Shown: one piece after another, positions 9,221 to 19,030 of the stretch
How positions within the stretch are numbered: the stretch's first letter is position 1
Layout of the letters: each line of letters begins with the position of its first letter
Assembly (NCBI GenBank): GCA_023487035.1
Contig: JAMDEN010000062.1
Location: 1 to 35,200, forward strand
Direction of reading: 5' to 3'
DNA from: Actinomycetota bacterium
GTDB lineage: Bacteria > Actinomycetota > Humimicrobiia > Humimicrobiales > Humimicrobiaceae
Length of the DNA: 35,200 nucleotides
Program-made: the position numbers and the translations under genes
The notes under the pieces: generated by a model
Databases searched by the model: none
Seen by the model: only the letters and a program-made list of their open reading frames with translations
Told to the model about the DNA's origin: nothing

Positions 9221-12028
9221 ATGTCAGAACTAACTTCATTTTTAGATGAGAGTTTTTCACTTAAAGGTAAAAATAAATACTATTATATTCGCAATAAGTA
9301 TAGAACTACCAGATGCTCATTTAATGAAATTTACAATTACTCTAGAAAATTAGCCTGCTTTTTAATCCAAAAGGGTGTCAAAAAAGGTGATAAGATAATA
9401 ATTAAAAGCCCAAATTCACCACAATGGGTAATAGCCTATATTGCATGCATTAAATTCGGATTTGTAATTGTCCCAATTGACTATAAGTCTGATTTTGATT
9501 TTGAAATTAAAATTATTAATCTGGTAAAACCTGAATTTATCTTTTATTCTTACGAGAATGAAACTTTTTATAAATTTACAAAATTTTTTAGTGAAAACAT
9601 TTTTTATAATGAATACAGCAACAATTTTGATAAGGACAATTTTGATAAGGATATAAATGAACAATCAGCTAATAAGTTTAATTATTCAGATTCTGAGTCA
9701 AAATCTAAAACAAAAAACAATTATTTAAAATTTGACATCAGGAAAATCGGGATATTATTGCTTGAAAATTTAGAAACAATCGTTAAGGATTTTGATTTTG
9801 GTGGAAGGTTTTATGAGGATTATTTGATTTTAGATAATAATTTAGCTGAAATAGTATTTACATCAGGTTCAACGGCGATACCAAAGGGAGTAATGCTGAC
9901 TCATAAAAATATCAGTTCTAATTTAAAAGCTGCTAAGCCCGTTATAGAAAGATGGAAAGGTGTTTTTAAGTTTATGATTAATCCCAAACTTTTAAGCCTT
10001 GTTCCATTAAGCCATATGTATGGTCAGGTAATAGGTATTTATATTCCATTAATGATAGGAAGTTCCGTTGTATTTCTAAATAGCATAAATCCAGAAGAAA
10101 TACTTAAAGCAATTAAAAAAGAAAAGATATGGATTTTAGGAGTTTTACCTAAGTTAGCCTCAATAATTAAAAATCACATAGTTAATAAATATAACCTTAA
10201 TTCAAAATCTTTTAAAAATAAGTACAAAAGGTTAAGAAATATTAAATGGTGGATTAGATTTCCTTTGTTTTCAGGTATAAAAATTAAAATAGGATGGAGA
10301 CTTGTAGCTATAATTTCTGGTGGTGCTGCCACTGATTTTGAAACAGAAGATTTTTTCAGATGTCTTGCTTATAGTTTTTTCCAGGGTTATGGACTTACTG
10401 AAACAGCTCCTTTAATTACTTTAACTGATCCATCAAAAAATAAGGAAGGTTCTGTTGGAAGTTTCTTAGATGGCCAACAAATAAAAATTGTTAATGGTGA
10501 AATATATATAAAAGGAGAAAATGTTACAAAGGGATATTATGAAATAGATACTAACAATGCTGGCAATAGGACTAGTGAAGCATTTAAGAATGGATGGTTT
10601 AGAACGGGAGATATAGCAGAAATTGATAAAGATGGCAATGTATTCATAAAAGGAAGAGTAGATGATTTAATTGTTCGCCCTGATGGGTTAAATATTTATC
10701 CTTATGATATTGAAAATGTTATTAAATCTACTTCTAATAAAATTAAAGATTGTGTAGTGTTGGGTATTACAAGAATAGATAAATTGAATGACGATGAAAT
10801 ATTCAGCCAAAGGAGCAGTCAGGAAATTCATGCAGTTTTACTACTTGATTTTAAGAATTATTCTGAAATTAGTGAAAAAGAAATAAATGAAATAATAAGA
10901 GAGTCAAATGATAAATTAAATCCTTACCAAAAAATTGATAGTTTCAGTACATGGCCCGAAAATGATTTTCCAAGAACTCCTACTCTAAAACCAAGAAAGA
11001 ATGAGATTAAGAAAATTGTTGTTGAAAGAATGAAAGCCCAGGAAGAATTTGGACCGATCGAAGAACAGAAAATTGAAAAAAAAGATTTTATTAAATCAGA
11101 AAAAGTAGATTTATATAATCTGATAAACTATGTTCATAAGGTTCAAAAAGATTATATTCAAGATGAGGCTAAACTGCAGGATGATTTAGGATTTGATTCG
11201 CTTGATATCATTGAGCTTACCAGTGCTATTGAAGAAAAATTTGATATAGATTCAGGCAGTTTAAATATAACAAAGGATACAAACTTAAAAGAACTAAAAA
11301 ATTTAATTAATAATCCTCCAAAAGAGGTTTATAAAATACCTTTTTACAACTTTCCATACAATATCATTTTTGTAATTCTAAGAACCATATTTCAGTATAT
11401 CTTATTTCCTTTTATCTCAATTTTATACAGGCGTAAATATGTTGGCAGAGAAAATTTAAAGCATTTAATACGTCCGACAATTTTTATTTCAAATCATGTT
11501 TCTCTAATAGATACTTTTGTTATTTTATATTCGCTTCCAATTAAAATCAGGTTAAAATTAACTACAGTAATGTCTATTGAGCATCATTTTTTAAATTATT
11601 TTAAGGGGACAGGTAATATTTTTAGAAGATTTTTTGAAGCAGTTGGCTTTTATCTTTTTATTTGCTTATTTTTAAATGTTGTTCCATTATCACGAACTCA
11701 TGGTTTTAAGCAAAGCCTTGAAAATATTGGAAGCCTTATTGATAAAGGCTGGAATATTTTAATATTTCCTGAAGGAGCAATTACTATTGGTGGAAATATA
11801 AAGGAATTTGAACCAGGGATTGGAATAATTGCCAAAGATATGAAAGTGCCAATAGTTCCAATAAGAATAGACGGGCTTCATGATATTTTGCATAATGGCA
11901 TTTTGCCCTTAGGACATTTCCCGAAAATTCCACTTGTAAAAATTAATTTTGGAAACCAAATCGGGAATTTAGAAGGAACTTATAAAGAAATAGCTGATAA
12001 ATTAAGAAATATTGTTTTAAAATTATAA
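9221..12028 (+). CDS. AMP-binding acyl ligase / acyl-carrier domain / PlsC-type acyltransferase fusion
   Basis: AMP-binding motif FTSGSTAIPKGVMLTHKN, RTGDIAEIDKDGNVFIKGR; carrier motif DDLGFDSLDIIELTSAIEEKF; acyltransferase NHVSLID (HX4D) and FPEGAITIGG. Confidence 0.92.
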   Translation: MSELTSFLDESFSLKGKNKYYYIRNKYRTTRCSFNEIYNYSRKLACFLIQKGVKKGDKIIIKSPNSPQWVIAYIACIKFGFVIVPIDYKSDFDFEIKIINLVKPEFIFYSYENETFYKFTKFFSENIFYNEYSNNFDKDNFDKDINEQSANKFNYSDSESKSKTKNNYLKFDIRKIGILLLENLETIVKDFDFGGRFYEDYLILDNNLAEIVFTSGSTAIPKGVMLTHKNISSNLKAAKPVIERWKGVFKFMINPKLLSLVPLSHMYGQVIGIYIPLMIGSSVVFLNSINPEEILKAIKKEKIWILGVLPKLASIIKNHIVNKYNLNSKSFKNKYKRLRNIKWWIRFPLFSGIKIKIGWRLVAIISGGAATDFETEDFFRCLAYSFFQGYGLTETAPLITLTDPSKNKEGSVGSFLDGQQIKIVNGEIYIKGENVTKGYYEIDTNNAGNRTSEAFKNGWFRTGDIAEIDKDGNVFIKGRVDDLIVRPDGLNIYPYDIENVIKSTSNKIKDCVVLGITRIDKLNDDEIFSQRSSQEIHAVLLLDFKNYSEISEKEINEIIRESNDKLNPYQKIDSFSTWPENDFPRTPTLKPRKNEIKKIVVERMKAQEEFGPIEEQKIEKKDFIKSEKVDLYNLINYVHKVQKDYIQDEAKLQDDLGFDSLDIIELTSAIEEKFDIDSGSLNITKDTNLKELKNLINNPPKEVYKIPFYNFPYNIIFVILRTIFQYILFPFISILYRRKYVGRENLKHLIRPTIFISNHVSLIDTFVILYSLPIKIRLKLTTVMSIEHHFLNYFKGTGNIFRRFFEAVGFYLFICLFLNVVPLSRTHGFKQSLENIGSLIDKGWNILIFPEGAITIGGNIKEFEPGIGIIAKDMKVPIVPIRIDGLHDILHNGILPLGHFPKIPLVKINFGNQIGNLEGTYKEIADKLRNIVLKL

Positions 12029-12150
12029 TTTTTTAAAAAAATTTCAGGTAAAAAAATACATTTTAGAATTTTAAATATTCCTATTTAAAAATCTCATTAA
12101 AAGTAGTATAAGTTTTTATTTATATAAAATTAAAAATTAAGTTAGTCATT

Positions 12151-13395
12151 ATGAAAAATATTTTAAGATCTTTAAATCATAGAAATTACAGGTTATTTTT
12201 TAGTGGCCAATTAGTTTCACTTATCGGCACCTGGATGCAGCAGGTAGCTATGAGCTGGCTTGTATATCATTTAACTAGCTCAGCATTTATGCTAGGATTA
12301 ATTACTTTTTTTAGTCAAATACCTATTTTTTTACTTTCTCCATTTGCAGGTGTTTTTACAGATAGATGGAATAAACATAAAGCTTTAATAATTACTCAAA
12401 CATTTTCAATGATTCAAGCTTTTATAATTGCAATATTAACATTAACAGGGATTGTTCAAGTTTGGCATATTATCGTTTTAAGTTTAATGATTGGTTTTAT
12501 TAATGCATTTGACATGCCGATAAGACAAGCTTTTGTAATAGAAATGATTGAAGATAGAAAGGATCTTGGAAATGCTATTGCGTTAAATTCTTCAATGGTG
12601 AATGGGGCAAGATTATTTGGACCTGCTATTGCAGGTATTTTAGTATCAGCTGTTGGTGAGGGTATGTGCTTTTTAATAAATGGAATAAGTTTCATAGCAG
12701 TTATTGTGGCTTTGTTTTTTATGAGAATTAAAAAAGTTCAAATTAAAATAGAGATTAAAAATATATTTTTAGATTTAAAAGAAGGCTTTAAATATTCATT
12801 TGGATTTGCTGCAATAAGAGATGTACTTATTCTTATTGCAGTTATAAGTTTAATAGGAATGCCTTATACTGTTTTAATGCCTATTTTTGCGAAAGATATA
12901 TTAAAAGGCGGGTCAGATGTTTTAGGTTTTCTTATGGCATCTACTGGAGTAGGTGCTTTAATAGGTGGCATTTTTCTTGCTAATAAAAAAAGTGTAACTG
13001 GTTTAGGTAAAATAATGGCTATGTCTACAGCAATTTTTGGGATTACTCTTGTTATTTTTTCTTTGTCAAAAATTTTGTGGTTTTCAATCATAATATTACT
13101 ATTTGTTGGTTTTGGAATGATAACATTAATAGCTTCTACAAATACATTTCTTCAGACAATTACAGATGATGAAATGCGTGGTAGAGTAATGGGTTATTTT
13201 ACCATGGCATTTATAGGTATATCTCCATTTGGAAGTTTAATTTCAGGAGGAGTTGCCGATGCAATTGGTGCACCTTATACTTTAATGATTAGTGGTATTA
13301 TAGTTGTAATTTGTTCTATAATATTTTATATAAGACTTCCATTTTTAAGAAAACTTGTAAGGCCTGTTTACATAAAAAAAGGTATAATAAGCTAA
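12151..13395 (+). CDS. MFS transporter
   Basis: LNHRNYRLFFSGQLVSLIGTWMQQVAMSWLVYHLTSSAFMLG, SPFAGVFTDRWNKHKALI, multiple TM helices. Confidence 0.93.
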   Translation: MKNILRSLNHRNYRLFFSGQLVSLIGTWMQQVAMSWLVYHLTSSAFMLGLITFFSQIPIFLLSPFAGVFTDRWNKHKALIITQTFSMIQAFIIAILTLTGIVQVWHIIVLSLMIGFINAFDMPIRQAFVIEMIEDRKDLGNAIALNSSMVNGARLFGPAIAGILVSAVGEGMCFLINGISFIAVIVALFFMRIKKVQIKIEIKNIFLDLKEGFKYSFGFAAIRDVLILIAVISLIGMPYTVLMPIFAKDILKGGSDVLGFLMASTGVGALIGGIFLANKKSVTGLGKIMAMSTAIFGITLVIFSLSKILWFSIIILLFVGFGMITLIASTNTFLQTITDDEMRGRVMGYFTMAFIGISPFGSLISGGVADAIGAPYTLMISGIIVVICSIIFYIRLPFLRKLVRPVYIKKGIIS

Positions 13396-13423
13396 ATTAT
13401 AATTACCAAAGTCATTCAAGCTA

Positions 13424-13467
13424 TAGCTTATTTTAATAACTTTTAAAAATTCTTTTAAAATAAGCTA
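13424..13467. terminator. Perfect 13-bp AT-rich inverted repeat after the MFS gene, possible terminator
   Basis: TAGCTTATTTTAA (13424-13436) and TTAAAATAAGCTA (13455-13467), 18-nt loop, no long T tract. Confidence 0.35.
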
Positions 13468-13627
13468 ATTAAAAAAATTTAATAAGTTGAATTATTAGTA
13501 GAGTTGTATTAGTATTTCACTTGATTTTTATTTTTAGTTATTTTAAGTTTTTTTAATAGTATTATTTTAAAAATTTAAAAATTATTTTTTATTTAAGATA
13601 TTTCAAAATTAAAAACAGGAGTTACTA

Positions 13628-14470
13628 ATGGTAAACACAAAGAACATCAGAAAGTCTATTTGTGAAATAGGAAAATTGCTTTATGATAGAGGATATATTG
13701 ATGCAAGTGGCGGTAATATTTCAGTTAGGGATGGCGATAAGGTATATTTAAGCCCCAGACAATCAGGGGAGCATCATCAGTGGAATATTGAAGAAGATTC
13801 CATAATAGTAACTGACATGTGTAAAGTTCCTATTATTGGTGATTTTAACAAAATAACTAGAGAATCGGTTAGCCATTATTATATTTATAATGCATTTCCA
13901 GAAGTAAAAGCAATTGTTCATGCTCATCCGCCATATATGATGGCTTTCGGGTCTGCTCATATGGATATTCCTGCTGTATCTGAAGGTACAAGATGTGTTA
14001 TAGGGACTTTACCTATAACAAATATTGAAGAATCAGTTCCAGGCTCAGCTCAACAAGCTGAAAGAGTTGTTGAAAATTTTAAACAAAGAAGAAAAATTGA
14101 CCCGGAATGCGGGCTAATTTGCAACATACCTTTTCATGGGGTTTTTTCAGCAGCCAGTGATTTAAATTATGCTTTTTTATATGTAGAAGTTTCTGAAATA
14201 AATTGCAAAATTTTAATTAACAGACAAATTATGTTTGGAAATGATCCGAGAGCAGATTTGTCAATTCATCATCAAATAACCAGAGAAGAAATAAATTCAA
14301 TATCACAGGATAAAGATGTTTGTGAAGTCGGATATAGATATAAAGATCCTTATGGAAATGAAGCTATTTATTTAGGCGAAGGACAAAAAAAACCCGTAGT
14401 TCCAAATGTTACACCTGATCTTGTAAGCAAAATAACTGAGGAAGTTCTAAAAAAGTTAAAAAACAGCTAA
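13628..14470 (+). CDS. Class II aldolase/adducin family protein
   Basis: DASGGNISVRDGDKVYLSPRQ, IVHAHPPYMMAFGSA, PFHGVFSAA. Confidence 0.9.
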   Translation: MVNTKNIRKSICEIGKLLYDRGYIDASGGNISVRDGDKVYLSPRQSGEHHQWNIEEDSIIVTDMCKVPIIGDFNKITRESVSHYYIYNAFPEVKAIVHAHPPYMMAFGSAHMDIPAVSEGTRCVIGTLPITNIEESVPGSAQQAERVVENFKQRRKIDPECGLICNIPFHGVFSAASDLNYAFLYVEVSEINCKILINRQIMFGNDPRADLSIHHQITREEINSISQDKDVCEVGYRYKDPYGNEAIYLGEGQKKPVVPNVTPDLVSKITEEVLKKLKNS

Positions 14471-14545
14471 TTTATGAATAAATTATTTATTATGTTAATA
14501 AATTAATAAATATTTAAAAAATTAAAATAATTATAATAGAAATAT

Positions 14546-15322
14546 ATGAGAATTCCTGAAAAAAGAAGAATAGATATTAGAAATCTTATTTTGCAGGAAA
14601 AGACTGTAAGTGTTGAGAAAATTGCCAAACTTTTTAATATTTCTCCAATTACAGTTAGAAGGGATTTGGAAAAGCTACAAGAAAGAGGCTTGATTTCAAA
14701 AGTTCATGGTGGTGCAATTGTTAAAGATAATCTAATGTCTGAGCCTGTTTTTAAAGAAAGAATAAATCTTTATAAAGAAGAGAAAAAAAGAATTGCCGTT
14801 GAAGCAGCAAAAAGAATAAATGATGGTGATTCAATAATTATAGAATCAGGAAGTACTTGTCAGGGTCTGGTAAAGCACTTGATAAATAAAAATAATCTTA
14901 AAATTGCTACAGCAGGTATTTCAGTAGCAGAAGAATTATTGGAACTTTTAAATATTAAAAATGATTTTGAAATAAGTGTTTGTGGAGGAATTTTAAGAGC
15001 TGGTTCGAGCATTTATGTAGGACCTCATGCAGTAGGTTTTTTTAAAAGTATAAATGTAGATAAGTCTTTTATTGGAGCGGTTGCAATTTCAGTTGCTAAA
15101 GGTCTTTCTACAGCAACTCAGTTTGACGCTGAACTTGCAAAAGCGATAATTGATAGTGCAAGAGAGGTAATTTTGCTTGCAGACAGCTCAAAATTTGAAA
15201 CAGAATCTTACATAAATTTTATGCCATTAACTGGAATTAATGAAATTATTACTGATAATAAACTGGATATAAAAATTGTTGAAAAAATTAAAAAGCTTGG
15301 TGTAAAAATCACTTTGGTATAA
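14546..15322 (+). CDS. DeoR/GlpR family transcriptional regulator
   Basis: VSVEKIAKLFNISPITVRRDLEKLQERGLISKVHGGAI plus C-terminal sugar-phosphate sensor (DSIIIESGSTCQGLVKHL, FIGAVAISVAKGLST). Confidence 0.95.
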   Translation: MRIPEKRRIDIRNLILQEKTVSVEKIAKLFNISPITVRRDLEKLQERGLISKVHGGAIVKDNLMSEPVFKERINLYKEEKKRIAVEAAKRINDGDSIIIESGSTCQGLVKHLINKNNLKIATAGISVAEELLELLNIKNDFEISVCGGILRAGSSIYVGPHAVGFFKSINVDKSFIGAVAISVAKGLSTATQFDAELAKAIIDSAREVILLADSSKFETESYINFMPLTGINEIITDNKLDIKIVEKIKKLGVKITLV

Positions 15323-15445
15323 TTAGTGTAAAGTTTAATAGAGATAAAAAATAATAAAATATAGATATTAATAAGATAAAGTTATTAATAAGATATAGAT
15401 AATAATATTAGAAAAAATAAAGAGAAAAAATACAGGAAAATCGTA

Positions 15446-16267
15446 ATGACAGGTATGGAAAAAAATATTGAATTTTTTGATATAAATTTCTGGTTTGGTG
15501 AAAACTATATATCAAAAAAATACACATTACTGGAAGAAAATGCTGCTAAAATTCTCTTAAAAAGAAAAATAGAAAATAATGTTAATTTTACTTTAATTTC
15601 AAATTTTTTATCTTATTTTTATAGTCCTGCTGTTGGAAATGATTTAACTTCAGAGTTAATTAAAAAAGATGAATTTAAAGAAGCAGGAGCAGCAGGCACA
15701 TTACTTATGGAACATGAATGGTTTTATCATCCTGATGATTTTGAAAACTGGTTAATTAAAAGAAATAAAAGTGGTTTTAAACTTTTAAGGCTTTTTCCAA
15801 AAACACATAAGTATCCTTTTGAATTAAGTTTATTCGCACCTTTTTATGAAATTTTAAACTCTTATAATTTTCCTATAATGATTAGTATTGATGAGCTCGA
15901 TATTACTGGAAATAAAAATATAGAATGGGATAAAATAGCAGAGATTGCTGATATGTATGAAAATATGCCCATAATCATAGAAGGTGGTCAGTCAAAGGAA
16001 TTAATGTATAATTGTTTTTTGTTAGCCTTGCTCAATAATACTTCCAATGTTTACATTGAAACTCATAACTTACTGGGATTTAACCAGATTGAAGACCTTG
16101 CTGATTTTAAAGGCTCAGATAGATTAATTTTTGGAAGTTATTATCCGTTTTTTGATGATAACCTGGCTGTTTCCAGGATAATTAATAGTAATCTCGATGA
16201 TAAAGATAAGGCTAAAATTGCCTCAATTAATATAAAAAGAATTATTGATAATATTATTATTATTTAA
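15446..16267 (+). CDS. Amidohydrolase-like TIM-barrel protein lacking metal ligands (putative pseudoenzyme)
   Basis: Collinear with the downstream amidohydrolase, but DTHVHLG -> DINFWFG, VLTHSW -> IMISID, AHAGG -> IEGGQ, FGTDMP -> FGSYYP. Confidence 0.7.
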   Translation: MTGMEKNIEFFDINFWFGENYISKKYTLLEENAAKILLKRKIENNVNFTLISNFLSYFYSPAVGNDLTSELIKKDEFKEAGAAGTLLMEHEWFYHPDDFENWLIKRNKSGFKLLRLFPKTHKYPFELSLFAPFYEILNSYNFPIMISIDELDITGNKNIEWDKIAEIADMYENMPIIIEGGQSKELMYNCFLLALLNNTSNVYIETHNLLGFNQIEDLADFKGSDRLIFGSYYPFFDDNLAVSRIINSNLDDKDKAKIASINIKRIIDNIIII

Positions 16268-16358
16268 TTAAAACTTTAAAATATAAAAAAATATTAAAGA
16301 TATTAAATTAAAGTTTAGAAGTGAGTGGTGCAAAGCACCAGATTTTAAGACATTGACT

Positions 16359-17165
16359 ATGGTTACAAATAATTTAGAAAATCTAATAAGGGATTTTATA
16401 ATAGTTGATACCCATGTTCATCTTGGTCCTTTATCAAATCTTTATATGCCTTCAGGCAGCAATAGCAATATAATAAAATTATTAAAAAAGTTTGGAGTTA
16501 AAAAGGCTATTTGTGCAACACACAGTTCTTTATCAACGGTAAACTATGGATCTGTTGGATTGCCTTCAATTTTAGAAGAATATAAGGATTTTCTGTATGG
16601 ATATTTTGTATTTAATCCTAATTTTGAAGAAATTTCTTTAAAAACTCTTGAAAATTATTTAAATAAAGATCTTATTGTTGGAGTGAAAATACATCCGTCA
16701 TGGCATTTTTGTTATCCTTTTGATAAAAAATATGAAAAGTTCTGGGATTTTATTACTGAAAGGCAGATTCCTGTTTTGACGCATAGCTGGAATCCCAATG
16801 TTCCAAATAAAGCGCAAAAATATTCTGATCCATTTTTCTTTGAAGATATAATTAAAAAACATCCCGGACTGAGGTTAATTCTTGCTCATGCAGGAGGTAG
16901 AGGAGAAATGTTATATAAAGTAATTTCATTACTTGAAAATTATACAAATCTTTATGTAGATTTTGCTGGAGATATTTTTGTTCCCGGCTTAATAGAAGAA
17001 TATGTAAAAAGAGTTGGTTCCCAAAGATTATTATTTGGAACTGATATGCCATGGGTTGATATAAGGTTTCAACTTGCTAATGTTATGAATCTTGATATTG
17101 ATGAAAATGATAAAAGAAATATTCTCGGGCTTAATGCAATAAAACTTTTTAATTTAAAAATTTAA
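16359..17165 (+). CDS. Amidohydrolase family protein (metal-dependent hydrolase, amidohydrolase 2-like)
   Basis: IVDTHVHLG, VGVKIHPSWH, VLTHSW, LILAHAGGRGE, LLFGTDMPWVD. ATG at 16359 preferred over the TTG at 16353 used in the ORF track. Confidence 0.9.
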   Translation: MVTNNLENLIRDFIIVDTHVHLGPLSNLYMPSGSNSNIIKLLKKFGVKKAICATHSSLSTVNYGSVGLPSILEEYKDFLYGYFVFNPNFEEISLKTLENYLNKDLIVGVKIHPSWHFCYPFDKKYEKFWDFITERQIPVLTHSWNPNVPNKAQKYSDPFFFEDIIKKHPGLRLILAHAGGRGEMLYKVISLLENYTNLYVDFAGDIFVPGLIEEYVKRVGSQRLLFGTDMPWVDIRFQLANVMNLDIDENDKRNILGLNAIKLFNLKI

Positions 17166-17298
17166 AAAAATTTTATTTAAGTATATGATTTTTTTAAAAT
17201 TTGATTTAATATACTGATTTATAAAATCAAATTTCAAAAAATTAAAAGAAATTAAAATACATTAAGAATTTAAACTTTTTTTTATTTTATTTAATTAA

Positions 17299-17310
17299 AA
17301 AAACGTTTTT
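17299..17310. promoter_or_regulatory. CG-centred palindrome AAAAACGTTTTT, candidate operator
   Basis: Same 12-bp palindrome as at 5748-5759, in an AT-only background, upstream of a TATAAT at 17344-17349 and the ABC ATPase at 17420. Confidence 0.45.
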
Positions 17311-17419
17311 AATAAATAAAAAAATTTTTGTACTTATTGTATTTATAATTTTAATCATAATAAATTTTTTTTAAACTTATCGATTATTAATTACTTATTA
17401 ACACATTAAAGGCAGTATA

Positions 17420-18943
17420 ATGAATAACAATAATATTTTTATTGAGCTAAAAAATATAAGAAAAATTTTTCCAGGTGTTGTTGCTCTTAAAAATGTTGAT
17501 TTTGATGTAAGGTATGGAGAAGTTCATGCTCTTGTCGGTGAAAATGGTGCTGGCAAAAGTACTTTAATTAAAATTTTGGGAGGAGCTTATCAGCCTGATG
17601 GCGGAGAGATAATAATTGAAGGCAAATCTGTAACAATTGGTTCAACTTCCATGGCTCAGCATTTTAAAATTGCTGTAATTTATCAGGAATTTAACCTTGT
17701 TCCCGATCTTTCAGTTGCTGAAAATATTTTTATAGGTCGGGAGCCAAAGATAGGGAAGTCTTTTATTAACTGGAGAAAAATAAATAATGATGCTGCAGAG
17801 ATATTAAAGAAACTTGAAATAGACATAAATCCGCGAAAATTCATTTCTGATTTATCTGTTGCTGAAAAGCAGATGGTCGAGATAGCAAAATCACTTTCAA
17901 TGAATGCAAAACTAATTATAATGGATGAACCTACTGCAACTTTAACAGAAAAAGAAGTATTAAAACTGTTTTCAATAATAAAAGAATTAAAAGCAAAAGG
18001 TGTTTCAATTATTTATATTTCTCACAGACTTGATGAAGCTTTTAAACTTTCTGACAGAATCACCGTTTTAAGGGATGGTAGAAAAATTGAAACTAAAAAA
18101 ACTCCTGAGACGAATCAGGATGAAATAGTATCCTTAATGGTTGGTAAAGTTGTGAAGGATTATTTTATTGGTAAAAAAGAAAGAATAGATGAAAAAGAAA
18201 TTATAATGGAGGTAAAAAATTATAATATTGCTGATAGCATACATGATTTAAATTTCAAACTATATAAAGGTGAAATACTTGGATTTGCTGGAGTTCTAGG
18301 TTCTGGAATCCATCATTTATTAAGATCTTTATATGGAGCTTCACAAAAGACAAGTGGAGAAGTTTATTTTGAAGGAAAAAAAGTCGAAATTAACAATCCT
18401 TCAGAAGCAATAAATCTTGGAATAGGCTATGTTACTGAAGATAGAAAAGGGGAAGGTTTATTATATGATATGTCAGTTCTTCAGAATCTTTCCATAATTA
18501 TTATTAAAACATTAACTTTTCTTAAGGGATTGTTTATAAGACAAAAAAATGAACTTGCTATATTTAATAAAATGGCAAATGAACTTGATATAAAATATGC
18601 AAATGTCAATCAAAGAATAATTTATTTAAGTGGCGGGAATCAGCAAAAAGTAATTATGGGGCGAACTCTTGTAAGCGAATGCAAGGTTTTAATTTTACTT
18701 GAACCAACAAGAGGTATTGATGTTGGAGCAAAAGCTGAAATTCATAAAATAATGGTTGAACTTGCAAATAAAGGTATATCAATTATTATGGCATCGTCTG
18801 AACTTCCTGAACTCGTTAATCTTACTGATAGATGCATAGTGCTTTATAAAGGGAAATTCGCTGCAGAATTTAACAGGAAAAATATGAATGAAGAAGAGCT
18901 TGTTGCTGCTGAGATAGGTAAATTAAGTTATGAAGTTAACTGA
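17420..18943 (+). CDS. Sugar ABC transporter ATP-binding protein (RbsA/XylG-like, tandem NBD)
   Basis: Walker A GENGAGKSTLIKILGG, LSVAEKQMVEIAKSL, IIMDEPTATLTEKE, second NBD with LSGGNQQKVIMGRTL, LEPTRGIDVGAKAEIHKIM. Confidence 0.96.
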   Translation: MNNNNIFIELKNIRKIFPGVVALKNVDFDVRYGEVHALVGENGAGKSTLIKILGGAYQPDGGEIIIEGKSVTIGSTSMAQHFKIAVIYQEFNLVPDLSVAENIFIGREPKIGKSFINWRKINNDAAEILKKLEIDINPRKFISDLSVAEKQMVEIAKSLSMNAKLIIMDEPTATLTEKEVLKLFSIIKELKAKGVSIIYISHRLDEAFKLSDRITVLRDGRKIETKKTPETNQDEIVSLMVGKVVKDYFIGKKERIDEKEIIMEVKNYNIADSIHDLNFKLYKGEILGFAGVLGSGIHHLLRSLYGASQKTSGEVYFEGKKVEINNPSEAINLGIGYVTEDRKGEGLLYDMSVLQNLSIIIIKTLTFLKGLFIRQKNELAIFNKMANELDIKYANVNQRIIYLSGGNQQKVIMGRTLVSECKVLILLEPTRGIDVGAKAEIHKIMVELANKGISIIMASSELPELVNLTDRCIVLYKGKFAAEFNRKNMNEEELVAAEIGKLSYEVN

Positions 18944-19030
18944 AATTAATTAATTTTTTTTTACATATTTTTTTAGTGCAATAGTAAGCTAATAAGCAAT
19001 AATAAAAGAAAATTTTAAAGGATTTATAAT

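Noticed and set aside
9628-9656. Tandem 15-bp duplication (acaattttgataagg) in the ligase gene encoding NFDKDNFDKD
   Set aside because: Short in-frame slippage in a variable loop; no evidence of function.
16353-16358. TTG start at 16353 for the amidohydrolase
   Set aside because: ATG at 16359 is in frame two codons later and is more likely; neither has a strong RBS.
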